From Periconia sp. R9002 (lineage: Eukaryota; Ascomycota; Dothideomycetes; Pleosporales; Periconiaceae), in the NCBI GenBank assembly GCA_023627715.1, contig JAMAHW010000011.1:248001-312000 (forward strand): a stretch of DNA of 64,000 nt, given 5' to 3'. Within the stretch, counting starts at the first letter, position 1. Each line of letters starts with the position of its first letter. A program made the position numbers and the translations under genes. The notes beneath the pieces were generated by a model. It did not search any database and was not told the origin of the DNA. It saw nothing but the letters and a program-made list of their open reading frames with translations. Shown piece by piece: positions 19,195-29,902 of the stretch.

Positions 19195-20886
19195 ATGTAT
19201 TCAGCTTTAGCAGTCAATCTTACAGTGGGCATCGTCGCCATCTCAATCTACGCACGATTCTTTGATCCTCTTCGAGATATCCCCGGACCTTTTCTAGCGC
19301 GATGGAGTCGACTATGGCTTGTTTACCACTCTCGAAGGGAAGACTCACACACTACAATGATCAAACTCCACCAGAAATACGGAAATTTAGTTCGCACGGG
19401 CCCCAATGAAGTTAGTAGTGCAGACCCAGAATCCATTAAGACTATCTACGGTATGCACATGCTTTCCACCCGCAATCATACAGGATATTGACGCAAAAAA
19501 GGCGTTCGGACCAAGTTCATTAAAGGTCCCTTCTACAGTGTTCTGCAGGGCCATCGCAAGTTTGATCTCTTGGGCGAACGCGATGAGAAGATACATGGCT
19601 CTCAAAGACGCCTGGTAAACAGTATCTATACTATGGAGAACTTGAAAAAGATTGAACCGTCGGTGAACACCGTTCTCGCTTTGTTCTTGGAAAAACTGTC
19701 TGAACGAGCTTCTGAGCCTATGGACATGGCTGTGTGGGCTCGTCTGTTCGCTTTCGATGTCATAGGTCAAATCACATTCTCCAAGCAGTTCGGCTATGTC
19801 CGACGTGGATACGATGAGGACGGTTCATTCACGTCTATGGATATTGCTCTTCGTTCTTCGGCGTGGGTTGGGCATGTCCCTTGGCTGTATTGGGCACATG
19901 ATCGCTTGATGCCTCTCATCGGAAATTGGCTTGGCCTAAATGCGCGGCACGGACGGTTTCGCGATTTTGTCGCTGCGGAGATTGAGGAGCGACAGAACCT
20001 GACCGGCAAAAACGATGTTTTCGCGATGCTAAAGAAGGTTCAGAGTGAGAACCCGGCTGAGATGGACGACACCAACGTTGTGAGCATGGCAACCAGTACT
20101 ATCTTTGCTGGGAGTGACACCACCGCCGTCAGCATTGCTGGCATATTGTATTACCTCTGCAAAAACCGCGCTGCTCTAACGAAGTTGAAAGAGGAAATCA
20201 AGAGCATGGAAAAAGAAGTTGACGCAAGTGAGAGTTGCTGGCCTTTTAGTGTCGCAAATCGCATGCCTTACCTACAGGCATGTATTCATGAAGGCTTGAG
20301 AATGCATACAGCTATAGGAATTTCTCTACAGAGAACAGTTCCTAAAGATGGGATCGCTGTTTCTGGGAGATTCATCCCCGAAGGAGTAAGTTTTTGCTCT
20401 TGAGTAAGTACGCGAACTGACGTTTGTAAGGCGTCAATTGGAGTTAATGCATGGGTAATACACCGCAGTAAAGAGATTTATGGGGATGATGCGCACGAAT
20501 TCAGACCCGAACGATGGTTGAGTGAGAACGCTGCACAATACCGTAAGTAAATTCTACCCCGGAATAAAAAGCTTCCTGACAGCTCGCAGATCGGTTCTTT
20601 TTCGCCTTTGGCGCGGGATCACGGCTTTGTATTGGCAAAAGTATGTCGTCTCCTAGATACACACACTCCTGGCTAACATCGTCAGATCTTAGCTGGATAG
20701 AAATCTCCAAGTTCATACCATCAGTGCTCCGCGACTGGGACATGGAATTAGTCCATCCAGATGATGCGCCCAAACACATTTGCGCGTAAGTGAGTCCCTG
20801 CCGCAATTACATAACTACTAAATCATGGCAGGTTCTTTGTGAGATATTCCGATTTATACATACGATTTCGAAAATCAACTGTATAA
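19195..20886 (+). CDS. Cytochrome P450 monooxygenase
   Basis: Six exons, 19195-19450, 19502-20385, 20431-20542, 20590-20640, 20686-20785 and 20832-20886, encode 485 aa, the normal length for a microsomal P450. Introns are 45-51 nt. An N-terminal membrane anchor (residues about 3-20) is followed by the DIPGP hinge. The I-helix oxygen-binding motif AGSDTT is at about 288, ExxR (EGLR) at about 348 and FRPERW after it. The heme loop [12 protein letters not shown] has its Cys ligand near residue 431. All catalytic landmarks are intact. It acts at the endoplasmic reticulum with NADPH-P450 reductase. The PGP-type N-terminus resembles fungal pisatin demethylase-like families, but the substrate cannot be read from the sequence. 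No biosynthetic partner genes lie nearby. Confidence 0.92.
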
Positions 20887-21311
20887 GAACATTGCCATGT
20901 ATCTATCTGCGCCACCGCTGCCTGCCTGAGCCCTGGACGCACGATTGAAGTTCGAGTTAGCGATATAGAGTGTTTTTACTTGTCACGGCCATGAACAACA
21001 GCATCTGATGTGCATGTAACTTTCAATATCCCATGAAAAATTATATGGATTGGTGCTTTTTCGCCGAAAGGTTCCCTACCCAGTGAATAGCGAGAGTGAG
21101 ACATGTGTTTGTAGAAATCGTGGAGCATTCACACGCTAACCTATTTGGGCGGCCTAGTGCCGGCTCTTTGCATGTTTTGATACTGTGCCAAAACATTAAC
21201 TCAACTCATGGCGCAGCAAACAATTGCGTTGTCACACCCGCTGCCGCCATATATTCAAACCCTCCAGCTCCCTGTGGATCGGCTCACTTATCCCCAACTC
21301 ATATACCCGTC
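20887..21311. other. Intergenic, no feature seen
   Basis: 425 bp between the P450 stop and the small membrane-protein start. Plus-strand open frames here belong to the upstream extension of the next gene without an ATG. Confidence 0.5.
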
Positions 21312-21948
21312 ATGGTGCAACATAATCTCAGTGAGCCGGATCCACTTGCCTCGATCCAGCATGCCAACTACGAGGAAGAGGGCTGTGACAACGGTATCAT
21401 GTTCATGCCACAGCACCTCGGCCCCACCATTTTCATGTCACCCGGAAATCCTTCTTCAAGATACGTGGACGACCAGCCACTCCAGACCCCCAAGCTTAGA
21501 ACAGAGAGGCGCACGCCAGGTGAGTACGTGTGACGCGACTTAGGTGAACTATGGTTTTAACGACGACTTGGAAGACACAGAATCGCAGGATGCCAATAGC
21601 AACGGTTCCTCGACGTCTCGCGCGACAACACCGGATACGCCTACCATGCCTAGCTCGCCGTTTTTCAGCCCAGCAGACAGCTTTGCGATTCTACTGGAAT
21701 ATTTGCAGCATACCTGGTCCAACGGCTTACCAATTTGGCTTTTGGCTTTTTGTCTTGCTAGCCTTGCCCTTCTGTACAGCGGTCCTGCCTCAGCTGTGTG
21801 GTTCCCACTCTTACTGCGTCCCGTCACAAAGGTGGTTGCATTCACGAGCATAATTCTCGAGGCATCTTTGGAAATCACTGGGTTTTTGATTGGAAGGTCT
21901 ATTGCTACACTTGGAAAAGGATTCCAGAGAGGCTACAATATTGCCTGA
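21312..21948 (+). CDS. Small membrane protein of unknown function
   Basis: Two exons, 21312-21519 and 21575-21948, encode 193 aa, joined across a 55-nt intron (GTGAGT donor, TTTTAAC branch, GAAG acceptor). The first 100 residues are polar, with a Ser/Thr/Pro-rich stretch (RATTPDTPTMPSSPFF). Residues about 115-190 are hydrophobic and likely hold two membrane segments (LPIWLLAFCLASLALLY and the VWFPLLL...EITGFLIG region). No family is recognised. It is convergent with another putative membrane-protein gene (22094-23052). The start is the first ATG in frame with the downstream exon. Confidence 0.65.
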
Positions 21949-22093
21949 AGCTATGTTTGCTTGTTGTCTTGAATACTTGAGGATGTCAAGCTGGATATGG
22001 AGAGATTGGTAGGGATTGATTAGACCCGTCAAGGAAAAAGCGAGCTGAGCTTGTCAAACTCTCTTAATCATGCCGCAAGCTGGTACCATCCAC

Positions 22094-23052
22094 TCATGCC
22101 CGGCTCCTCGCAACCTCAGTCCTAACATCTTGTACTGCATCCAGTATAGAAGCCAATACTTTGATCAACACCGCCCTCCCCGTATTCCTACCCTTCATCA
22201 CAGGTGCTAGAACCATATCAAATGACCTACGTTCACTCCAGCGCCAATGCTGACGCGCCATGTCATACACCCACAGCAACAGTCCGAACCTCCAAGCAAC
22301 TAAGAGCAGCGTCTTTGGACCGATAAAGGCAGACACACTGAGCATAATTACATATGGAATTGTAAAGTCTTCAATGGAAGGGCCGACGGGGGTAGAGACT
22401 TGTATCTTGAATGGACCAATGCTGCGTACTCCGTAGTTCATATGTGCGGGGTGATGAGGGCAATCGATGTAGGCAAAAAAATGTTCGGATGCAGTTGTAA
22501 ATATCGAGGGAGACATCGGAGGACCGTCGATTGCTGTGACTTCAGGATGAGTTTAGTGCTGCACGTCACATGAGTTTTCCGATCAAAGCACCTACCCATA
22601 GTATTCTTGTCAGAGTCAAGACCCTCGACGATTGTCGTGTCGTTCCCTCGAGAGTCTCCTTCATTTGACTCGACCTCGCCCTGCTCTACTATCGTCTTGT
22701 CCAGGTCGTCCTCCTGCGTTCGACCTTGGTTCGTCTCGGCCAATTCACCCAACTCTTCTTCCATCGTGTCTTGAGGGTGTCGTACTCGAACTGGCTCATC
22801 CCCGCCTGCTACAGAACTGATGCAGCTGGCCTCGTCTTGGATTATCTGCCTCTGGGCCGGGAGAACACCGACTTGATGGAATCCAGGTTGAATTCCGTTT
22901 GACTGCGAAGAATATGGCATCAAGGTCTTCGGTCCGGGGGTTTTGCTCAACGGCCGGCTTTTCAAACTGAAGATTCGACGGATTGTGTTTGTTCGTCGAG
23001 GTATTTGTTGATCGGAGGGGCGCGCATTGGGTGGGCTTTTCAGGCGGGCCAT
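22094..23052 (-). CDS. Unknown protein, acidic middle and hydrophobic C-terminal half
   Basis: Two exons, 23052-22596 and 22533-22094, encode 298 aa, joined by a 62-nt intron (GTAGGT donor, CACAG acceptor). The N-terminal part is basic and Pro/Ser-rich. Residues about 95-150 are strongly acidic, with a repeated DKTIVE / NDTTIVE pattern. The second exon has hydrophobic stretches (IPYVIMLSVSAFIGPKTLLL, WRFGLLLWVYDMA) that may be membrane-embedded. No recognised family. It is tail-to-tail with the small membrane-protein gene to its left. Confidence 0.65.
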
Positions 23053-23993
23053 GGTGGAGGTTGAGTTGATACTGCTGTACCAAGGAAAGGAGTTTGGTCG
23101 AGAAGGAAGAATAGCAATTGATATATGGGAACAATTGGTTACCCAGCAGCGCGTTCGGCCGGTCTTGGCACGCAGCTCCCGATATTCTATCTTTAAGCGA
23201 GCGCTTGTGAATGGTTGAGTCACGTGATGGGCATCATTCACAAACAGTGAAAATGAAGAGAACACGAAGAAGATTTTTCCGATAAGAGATTGTTGTCTTT
23301 TAGCGGGGAAACCTCAATCCTGAATGGCATTCATGAACTCAAAATTGCACTATGATCGAGAATACATTCATCTACATATGTGCATCCATTGACTAATTCA
23401 CTGGTCTTCACAAGCCTCTGGATAACACATGGAGAGGAACAAGACTTCAATCTAGAACTTCCGATGACAATCCAGAACTAGTCCCAAAACGTACGCCCAT
23501 ATTAACGCCAACAACTAAATACATACCTAGATAACACAACCACAGTAGGTCCTATCTTACCTACTCCAAAATGAGAACCTATTCGAAAAGAAAATCAGCA
23601 AGATCCACAACATAAACCTGATAGTAACCCGATGACCACTCCTCACAACTACCACTGTAACCTCGAAAACAACACATATTGATGAGATAACAAAACGTAT
23701 CCACACGCAGGATCGATGTTCCTAGGAAAGAAATGTCTATATCGCGGGTAAAAATCTCGCTACATGCAGATAGAGTGGTTACAGTTTGACGCCATTAGTG
23801 TCTCAATGATGAACGATGCTTTACCTGTATATAGTCTGAAAGACGTGAGGGAGTATTGGTGTTTCGCATATAAATGACACGTGTGATTGTTACGTTCAAA
23901 AGCACCAAGTTATCACCCATGGCATCAACAAAAGGTTGAATAAGCTGGCTTGAAAGTGCTACTGAGTTTACGAATGTCTCTTGGAAAGAAATG
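23053..23993. other. Intergenic, AT-rich, no gene recognised
   Basis: A minus-strand frame at 23795-24097 without domain similarity may be 3' sequence of the next gene. A CACGTG element (GAGTCACGTGATG near 23217-23229) lies upstream of the minus-strand gene ending at 22094, a possible bHLH/bZIP site. Confidence 0.45.
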
Positions 23994-25139
23994 TCATGAA
24001 TTAACGACAAAAGACGAGCTTTCTCCAGACTCAACAATCCATTCCCGGGGGACCTTGCTCCACAGAGGTACATCGTAAGCGACACTTTGATTGACATTCG
24101 GCATTAGATTACGATCTATGACCCCATTTAGGGGTCCTAAGTTACACCAAGATCTGAGAATTCCAGCAGCTGTTCGATTCTGGGGACCTCCATTCAAGTG
24201 ATCATGGAAATCTTTCGCCGAGATGTGAAGTACTTCAGCAAGCCCCGGCATTCTGACACGACCAGGAACATCGACTTCGTCACAGACCTTGGTGAACTGG
24301 AAGAGGAAATATACAGTTCGATGGGAAGTAACACAAAATTCCAGGAGCGATTTTATTGCCTCCTCGTTAATCGTGATACTATCGATTGATCGAACAAGTG
24401 CAGTGATTGACGAGAAAGGTGGGATTTCAGTTATAGCTTTACGCCAACAAGCAGTAGCACCTGTATTCGCCTGATTGAGCCAGAAAAAATTTAGTCTTTT
24501 GTTGACCTTAACGCGATACACGTAAGATTTCTTATCGCGGAACGTGTGTCCGGTAGCTGATTCCAGACGTCCGAGTAACTCGATCCCTTCCGCTTTCTGG
24601 CTTCCATTCTCCCGCTCTCGACTCGTTGTTTTGTTCGAACGTCGCATACAGACAGCGAATATTCCTAGTGGAAAGGGGAGAATGCGGGGCGAATTGGATG
24701 AACTGGGTGTTGCCTGCAATGGACTTGGTATATCAGATACTGACAACCCATTCGAAGTTGTAACTCCCGTATCAATGCCTTCCGCATCAATGCCTCCCGT
24801 TTCAAATCCCTCCATATAAATGCCCGAGCTACTGCCCAACAACGGCGAGGGCATACACAATTCGTCGAATTGGTTCTGCTGGGCACCACTTGAAGATGAA
24901 CCATGCCCAGCGCTTGGCTCCACAGGAACGGCCGGCGTGTTGAAGAACGTCTCGAACCCTTCGTCGCTCAATATTGCCCTGAAATCAGCAGGAGTGAGTT
25001 TCGCATACGCTGCGTCTAGGGTTTCTGACAGCTCATTTGCAGTCTCCTCCGCCCACGAGTCTGTGAGCTCGTCCATTTGATCTGGGTTCTGCGATAGGTC
25101 TATGAGCTCGTCCAATTCCTGGTTCAGTGATGAATCCAT
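23994..25139 (-). CDS. Uncharacterised protein, acidic N-terminus
   Basis: A single exon of 381 aa from ATG at 25139. Residues 1-60 are acidic and helical (QELDELIDLSQNPDQMDEL). A Gly/Ser-rich low-complexity zone (about 75-155) follows, with a short repeat (YMEGFETGGIDAEGIDTG), then a globular C-terminal half (about 190-380). No motif is recognised. An acidic N-terminus plus low complexity would fit a transcription-related protein, but no DNA-binding domain is visible. The promoter side carries a duplicated 13-bp element (25388-25430). Confidence 0.6.
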   Translation of the reverse strand: MDSSLNQELDELIDLSQNPDQMDELTDSWAEETANELSETLDAAYAKLTPADFRAILSDEGFETFFNTPAVPVEPSAGHGSSSSGAQQNQFDELCMPSPLLGSSSGIYMEGFETGGIDAEGIDTGVTTSNGLSVSDIPSPLQATPSSSNSPRILPFPLGIFAVCMRRSNKTTSRERENGSQKAEGIELLGRLESATGHTFRDKKSYVYRVKVNKRLNFFWLNQANTGATACWRKAITEIPPFSSITALVRSIDSITINEEAIKSLLEFCVTSHRTVYFLFQFTKVCDEVDVPGRVRMPGLAEVLHISAKDFHDHLNGGPQNRTAAGILRSWCNLGPLNGVIDRNLMPNVNQSVAYDVPLWSKVPREWIVESGESSSFVVNS

Positions 25140-26459
25140 CGCACCCTTGGCAGCGAAATATCCGGGACGCACTGTAGTAGCGGATACTCAATATTCAGAG
25201 GTGGTAACGAGTGTAAGAGTATGATGATGCGTGGGGATGGTGATGATACTGCTGGAAACACGATGGACGATGATGAGGATGTAGCTTGAGAAAGTAAAGG
25301 AAAGCAGCAGAAGCGCAGAGGGTGTCCGAGCGAAGTGAGAATGAGGAGTAAGGCTCCGAGGCGATAATTTAAAAGGGGAAAGAGACACTCATGATGAGTG
25401 TTGGAAGTCACGTGTCGCTCATGATGAGTGTACTAATGTTAGAAGTCGTGTGTCTCGTGCTTTCCATTCCTGTAACTATGTATCGTACGACATGGACTCG
25501 CCACAATGTAGATAGATGTCTTTTCCTCAGATCATCGTGCTCTTAGAAGTATACAGATTCACAAATAAATTAGAGGTATCTTTCAAAAAGCAATACGACT
25601 CAGCCGACAGATTACCTTATACCGCAGTGCTGTAAATGCGGAATATATCAATACCTGCGTGCCACCTACTTTACATTACTCTCAACTGCTTTTCATCGGC
25701 AATGCCATCAACAAGTCGTCGACGATGTCATCGCTCAAAAAAAGAAAGACTCTCCAGGACATCCACGAACAACAACATCGTTCTCTGAATAATAACTTAA
25801 ATCACCCCAAGTATGTGCACGTCATAGTCTACGAGCGATCTCAAGCGCTTTCTGATTACTGGGGTTGATGGCGCGAGTGCGCGTTTGGAATTCTTGCGGC
25901 ATTGTGAATTAATTGGAAAATTATCACATGAGCATGCATGCTCACGCATTCGGATTGATGTCCATAAACAGCATCAATCAACAAGGCAGACCCAAGCATG
26001 TGCTGGCAACCAAACACTCCAATCACCAAGAAATCATACAAATACGCAACCGATCAAACAAAAGACATCACAAAGAACCAATACTCGAATGTTGCCAAAA
26101 AATGATCAAGTGATTAACACTACGATTGATACGAAACGAAGTACGGCAGTTTGCAGCGACACCCAGCGCGCGCGCACGTACACATGTGTGTAGTTCCTCA
26201 AAGCGCCCAAGCCAAAAACTCCAACTAATCCTAAATCAAAAACCTGCCCTGTATATGTGTCTGAAAATAAGTCGAGAACAATCCATGTACCGCAGAAAAA
26301 AGGAGATACCGAAATCCGAGCCATCAATTTGCCCGTACCAAAAGGAAAACATCATCGTCCAGTTAGAAGTATCAAAACACGTCGATCAGAGTAAGAACTC
26401 GGGTTGGCAATTTGTGAGGCGGAAAAGGGAACAGATAGGAGAAGGAGGCATCGGCGGAT
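25140..26459. other. Intergenic stretch without a gene
   Basis: Only short frames. It contains the duplicated promoter element near 25.4 kb and the 3' flank of the calpain gene. Between 25.6 and 26.4 kb the DNA is A-rich on the + strand, and no coding pattern was found. Confidence 0.5.
25388..25430. repeat. Duplicated 13-bp promoter element CTCATGATGAGTG
   Basis: Exact copies at 25388-25400 and 25418-25430, spaced 30 bp start to start. Each is followed by a GGAAGTC(A)CGTGT / AGAAGTCGTGTGT variant, so the whole 30-40 bp unit looks duplicated. It lies about 250-290 bp upstream of the minus-strand start at 25139. Confidence 0.75.
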
Positions 26460-29400
26460 TTAAGAAAGTGTACCCTGGCGATGCCTCTCCTTCCCAGCCG
26501 GCGCATCACCGACCAACTTCACTTTGTCCTCCCTCTCTGCGCGCGCCGCAAGCGCCGAGTCGAGTGTTCCCCTAGTGCGCAACGGACTCGTCGCATCGGC
26601 CGCACTATCATCAACATCCAGCTCCTTCTCTTTGCGCGTAGACGGGACGCTGATAATCGAGCCGCCATCATCGCCATCCCTCTTGCGCTCGCGCTCCCCT
26701 TCACCGTTGTGCACTTCGATGGTGACGTCTGTGTCCTTGGAGTAGACGCGGAGTCCGACAACGCAGATGGCATTCCATGGGTTTGCTTCGAACTCGTCCT
26801 CTTCCTCGTCAAGGCGTCCGCGGTAGTGGCGGAGGACTTCGTCGTCGTCAGAAGCGTCAATATCTGAGTCGCAGGAGTCTGGGCCGTCGAGCTCAGAGTC
26901 CCAGGTCGAGTCGTCGGAGAACTCCGAGAGATCGTAGGCGCCCTGGCGCGTGCGGTGCGAGCCGATGCTTCTGCCGCGGCCGCGGGTGACTTGAATGCCG
27001 GGTCTGACACCAGGAATAGGTGAGAGAGTCGCGCGGCGGGAGGGTGTGGGGGAGGGCTGCACGGGACGTCGGGGACTGAGAGGGTTTTGAGATGGAGTGC
27101 CGGGATGGAATTCTTCGCTCAGTGGTGTAGGGATGGGCGAGTCGGTGGCGCCGCCTTCGTTATAACCGTCCCGTCCGTTGTATCCGTCGCGACCGTTGTA
27201 TCCATCACGGCCTTGGTAAGCATCAGCATTATAGCCTATAGACATGCAAGTTAGTAACTTGTTTCAAACTTTTCAGATAGAGTATGCGCACCACCTCGGC
27301 CTTCAAAGCCAGCCGCGTTCTGGTTGTAGCCGCCGCGACCTTCGTAACCTCCAGCATTCTGATTATAACCACCGCGGCCTTCGAATCCAGCCGCAGGGGA
27401 GTTATAACCGTCTCTTCCTTTGTTGTAACCTCCTCTACCTCCAAAGCCGCCGCTGCCAGGACTTCCGGTACGAGTAGATTGTGAGAGTGCTTCAGCCATG
27501 CTGGTGCCTTGCCCAGCATCATTGCGGTTATCTAGAACATATATCAGTACATCAGTCCAAAAACAACCGCATGGATTATACTTACAGCCTCCACGACCTT
27601 GTAGAGCACCTGGAAGATTATTGTATCCGTCGCGGCCCCTGTTGTATCCGCCTCTTCCTCCAAACGCACCACTTGGGCTCGATGAACGTTCCCGAGCCAT
27701 ATCAACCCCGGCAATGCTAGCGGCCTTCTGGTGGCGGGCAACATTTTGATGGACCGGTTTGGATTCCTCGTTTTCAGAAATGCGTTGTTCTTCTTCCACA
27801 TTGATTCCTAAGCCAGTGAGGGCCTCTAGCTTTGTTTGGACTTCGCGTAGCTCGCGGGTACTCTTCTTTCCCTGTTTTGCGGCCTTCTTCTGTTCTCGGA
27901 GATGAGCCTTTTTCCGAAGCTTCTGGCGTTGTTCATGACGATGCTTCAGCTCGAGCTTCTTACGTTCGAGCTTCTGCTCGCGTTCGCGACGAGCTTTGTC
28001 CTTCTCTTGCTGGCGAAACTGACCTTTGGCGTGTGCAAGATCGTACGACAACCCAGTAGCCAGAAGTTTTTCACGTCGCTTATTGCAGTTAGCGCGGATA
28101 ACCTCCTCGGGCATTGGTTTATCAAGCCTGGTGGCCTTGATCTTCAAAAGCACGGTATAGTTTCCTGCATCGAGGTCCAACTCGGTAGACACCGATCGTT
28201 TCATGAAGTAAGCCGTGTTGCTCCGCACAATGTAATCTTCCTCGTCATCTTTGTGGAGACGGAATTGCAGGTTGAATTCATATTGTCCCTCGAGACCTTG
28301 GAAGTAACGGTCGTCCAGTTGGCTCAAAACGATGACAACAGGGCTCGGCTTGGATAGTTGGACCGTGAACTTGGTGTCCAAATAATCAACTGACCAAGGA
28401 ACATTCACGCTTGTCCATTGTTGCGAAACCGTCCATTCCGGTCCAAAAAGTCGGGTGCGATCAAAGTGCTGGTAGTGTCGTAGGAGGTCCTGGTAAGAAA
28501 TCCAGAATACTCCATCGTCGCCGAACTTGTGGTTCAGCTTCTGCATCCACTCTGGTGTCCATTCCTCAGATCCATCGCTCCATCGACCAGTCCATTCGGT
28601 TCTGCCCCATGGGTTGCGAAGTTTGAGCAATCGCTGACCATCCAGCTCCCGGGCCTCCATAATCGAGTATGCATGCTTCTCCTGGATACCCTTGCGCTGT
28701 CCATAAATACCACCCATTTGGCCACAACCAAAAAGGAACGTCTTGTTAACATTGAGCAACTCTTCGCGCCAAAATTTGTCCTTGTCCAGAATGTCTGTCG
28801 CGAAAACTTCCGAGGTAACACCACCGGTAAGGTCTTCAATGCCCTCACCCACAAAACCGCCATCAATGGTGGAATAATCACCGTGCGCTTTCGCGTAGGC
28901 CTTCTCTAGTAGAGGCAGCCATGTTTCATTCGGGTCGCTGCATTGTGCAAAGTAAAGGGCCCTGGACCCTGTCTGCATCACCGTACGATATTCTTCCTCT
29001 GGGCTTTTTCGATTGTTCAATTCCAGCCATTGGTGGCGACCAAGTGTGGCTTCGTCAAAATCTTCCTTGATCAAGTACAGCTTATCATCGATAACCTCGG
29101 AAATCCATTCCCCGTCTGGAGAACGTCAGCATGGTTCGGACCGTGTCGGACTTGGGAGCTTACCTCTGTGGAATACGAAGCCGTACACGCCGACTTGCTC
29201 ATCTCGTGCAACACACACAGTCTGTATCAATCCCTCTTTGTTGCTTATTGTCGCCAAAGCCGACATAAACCAGCAGTCGCCATCATTTCCCTGTCGTACA
29301 TCGTTGGCGGTTGCGCCTTCAATGAAGAACTGGGGCTTATCGAAGATGTCCTATTCGCGGGTTATTATTAGATTCGGGTAACGCGATAGCAAAGCGGGGA

Positions 29401-29902
29401 CGTGGCGCATTACCTCGATCCGCTTAACAGACATAGGGTGAAATTCCGTAGTCTGCTCATCCAGCGCTGTTAAACAGTCCGGAGGAATGTCTGGACATTG
29501 CTGACTTCTCTTGAAGTCGGCTTCGATGTCGAAATGTGGGTCTCGGTACTTCTGATTTAGTCGCCTGCATTCTTTGACGATCTTGTCGACTTTCTTCTTG
29601 CATGCATCAACTGCTTCTTGGTAGGATTGAAGCGCATTCTGACCGGGAATGGTTCCCTTGGGCGCATATGCTGCAGCGCGTCTGGCGTAGAGGTTGTCAG
29701 GAAGTATGGTAAAGACCTTTCCCGGATGCTTGGTGGTGAACCGATCCCAAAACTGGTCAATACTCTTCTGTGGCGGTTGTTTCTTCACCCTTAGACGAGG
29801 GCGAGGCGTAGCAGGTGGTTCGTTGGCCATGCTGGGTACTTTGGAGTGAGGCACCGTCATGTTTACCAGTTCAAGATTCGAAATCTGAGAGTCCATTGTC
29901 AT
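26460..29902 (-). CDS. Calpain-type cysteine protease with Gly-Tyr-Asn repeat tail
   Basis: Five exons, 29902-29414, 29350-29164, 29115-27586, 27531-27292 and 27235-26460, encode 1073 aa; introns 48-63 nt. The C2 peptidase core is complete: Cys in GNDGDCWFMSA (about 188), His in EKHAYSI (about 372) and Asn in LRNPWGRTEWTG (about 393). A beta-sandwich segment similar to calpain domain III follows (about 455-570). After it come a highly charged Lys/Arg/Glu/Gln coiled segment (KDKARREREQKLERKKLELK) and, at about 700-850, many copies of GRGGYN/GRDGYN. The last 220 residues are acidic and Ser-rich. Calpains are Ca2+- or signal-regulated intracellular proteases. It is not an obvious PalB/Rim13 match, because the repeat tail replaces the usual C-terminal region. 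Confidence 0.88.
27160..27700 (-). repeat. GRGGYN/GRDGYN codon repeat in calpain tail
   Basis: An imperfect tandem repeat with a core of about 18-42 bp encodes G-R-G/D-G-Y-N and spreads over three exons. Two introns lie inside the repeat field. Confidence 0.85.

Noticed and set aside
21520..21543. 24-nt intron in the small membrane-protein gene
   Set aside because: Too short and leaves the downstream exon out of phase; acceptor at 21574 gives a normal 55-nt intron in phase.
26481..26867. Arg-rich plus-strand frames opposite the calpain tail
   Set aside because: Antisense of an Asp/Glu/Ser-rich coding exon; no independent support.
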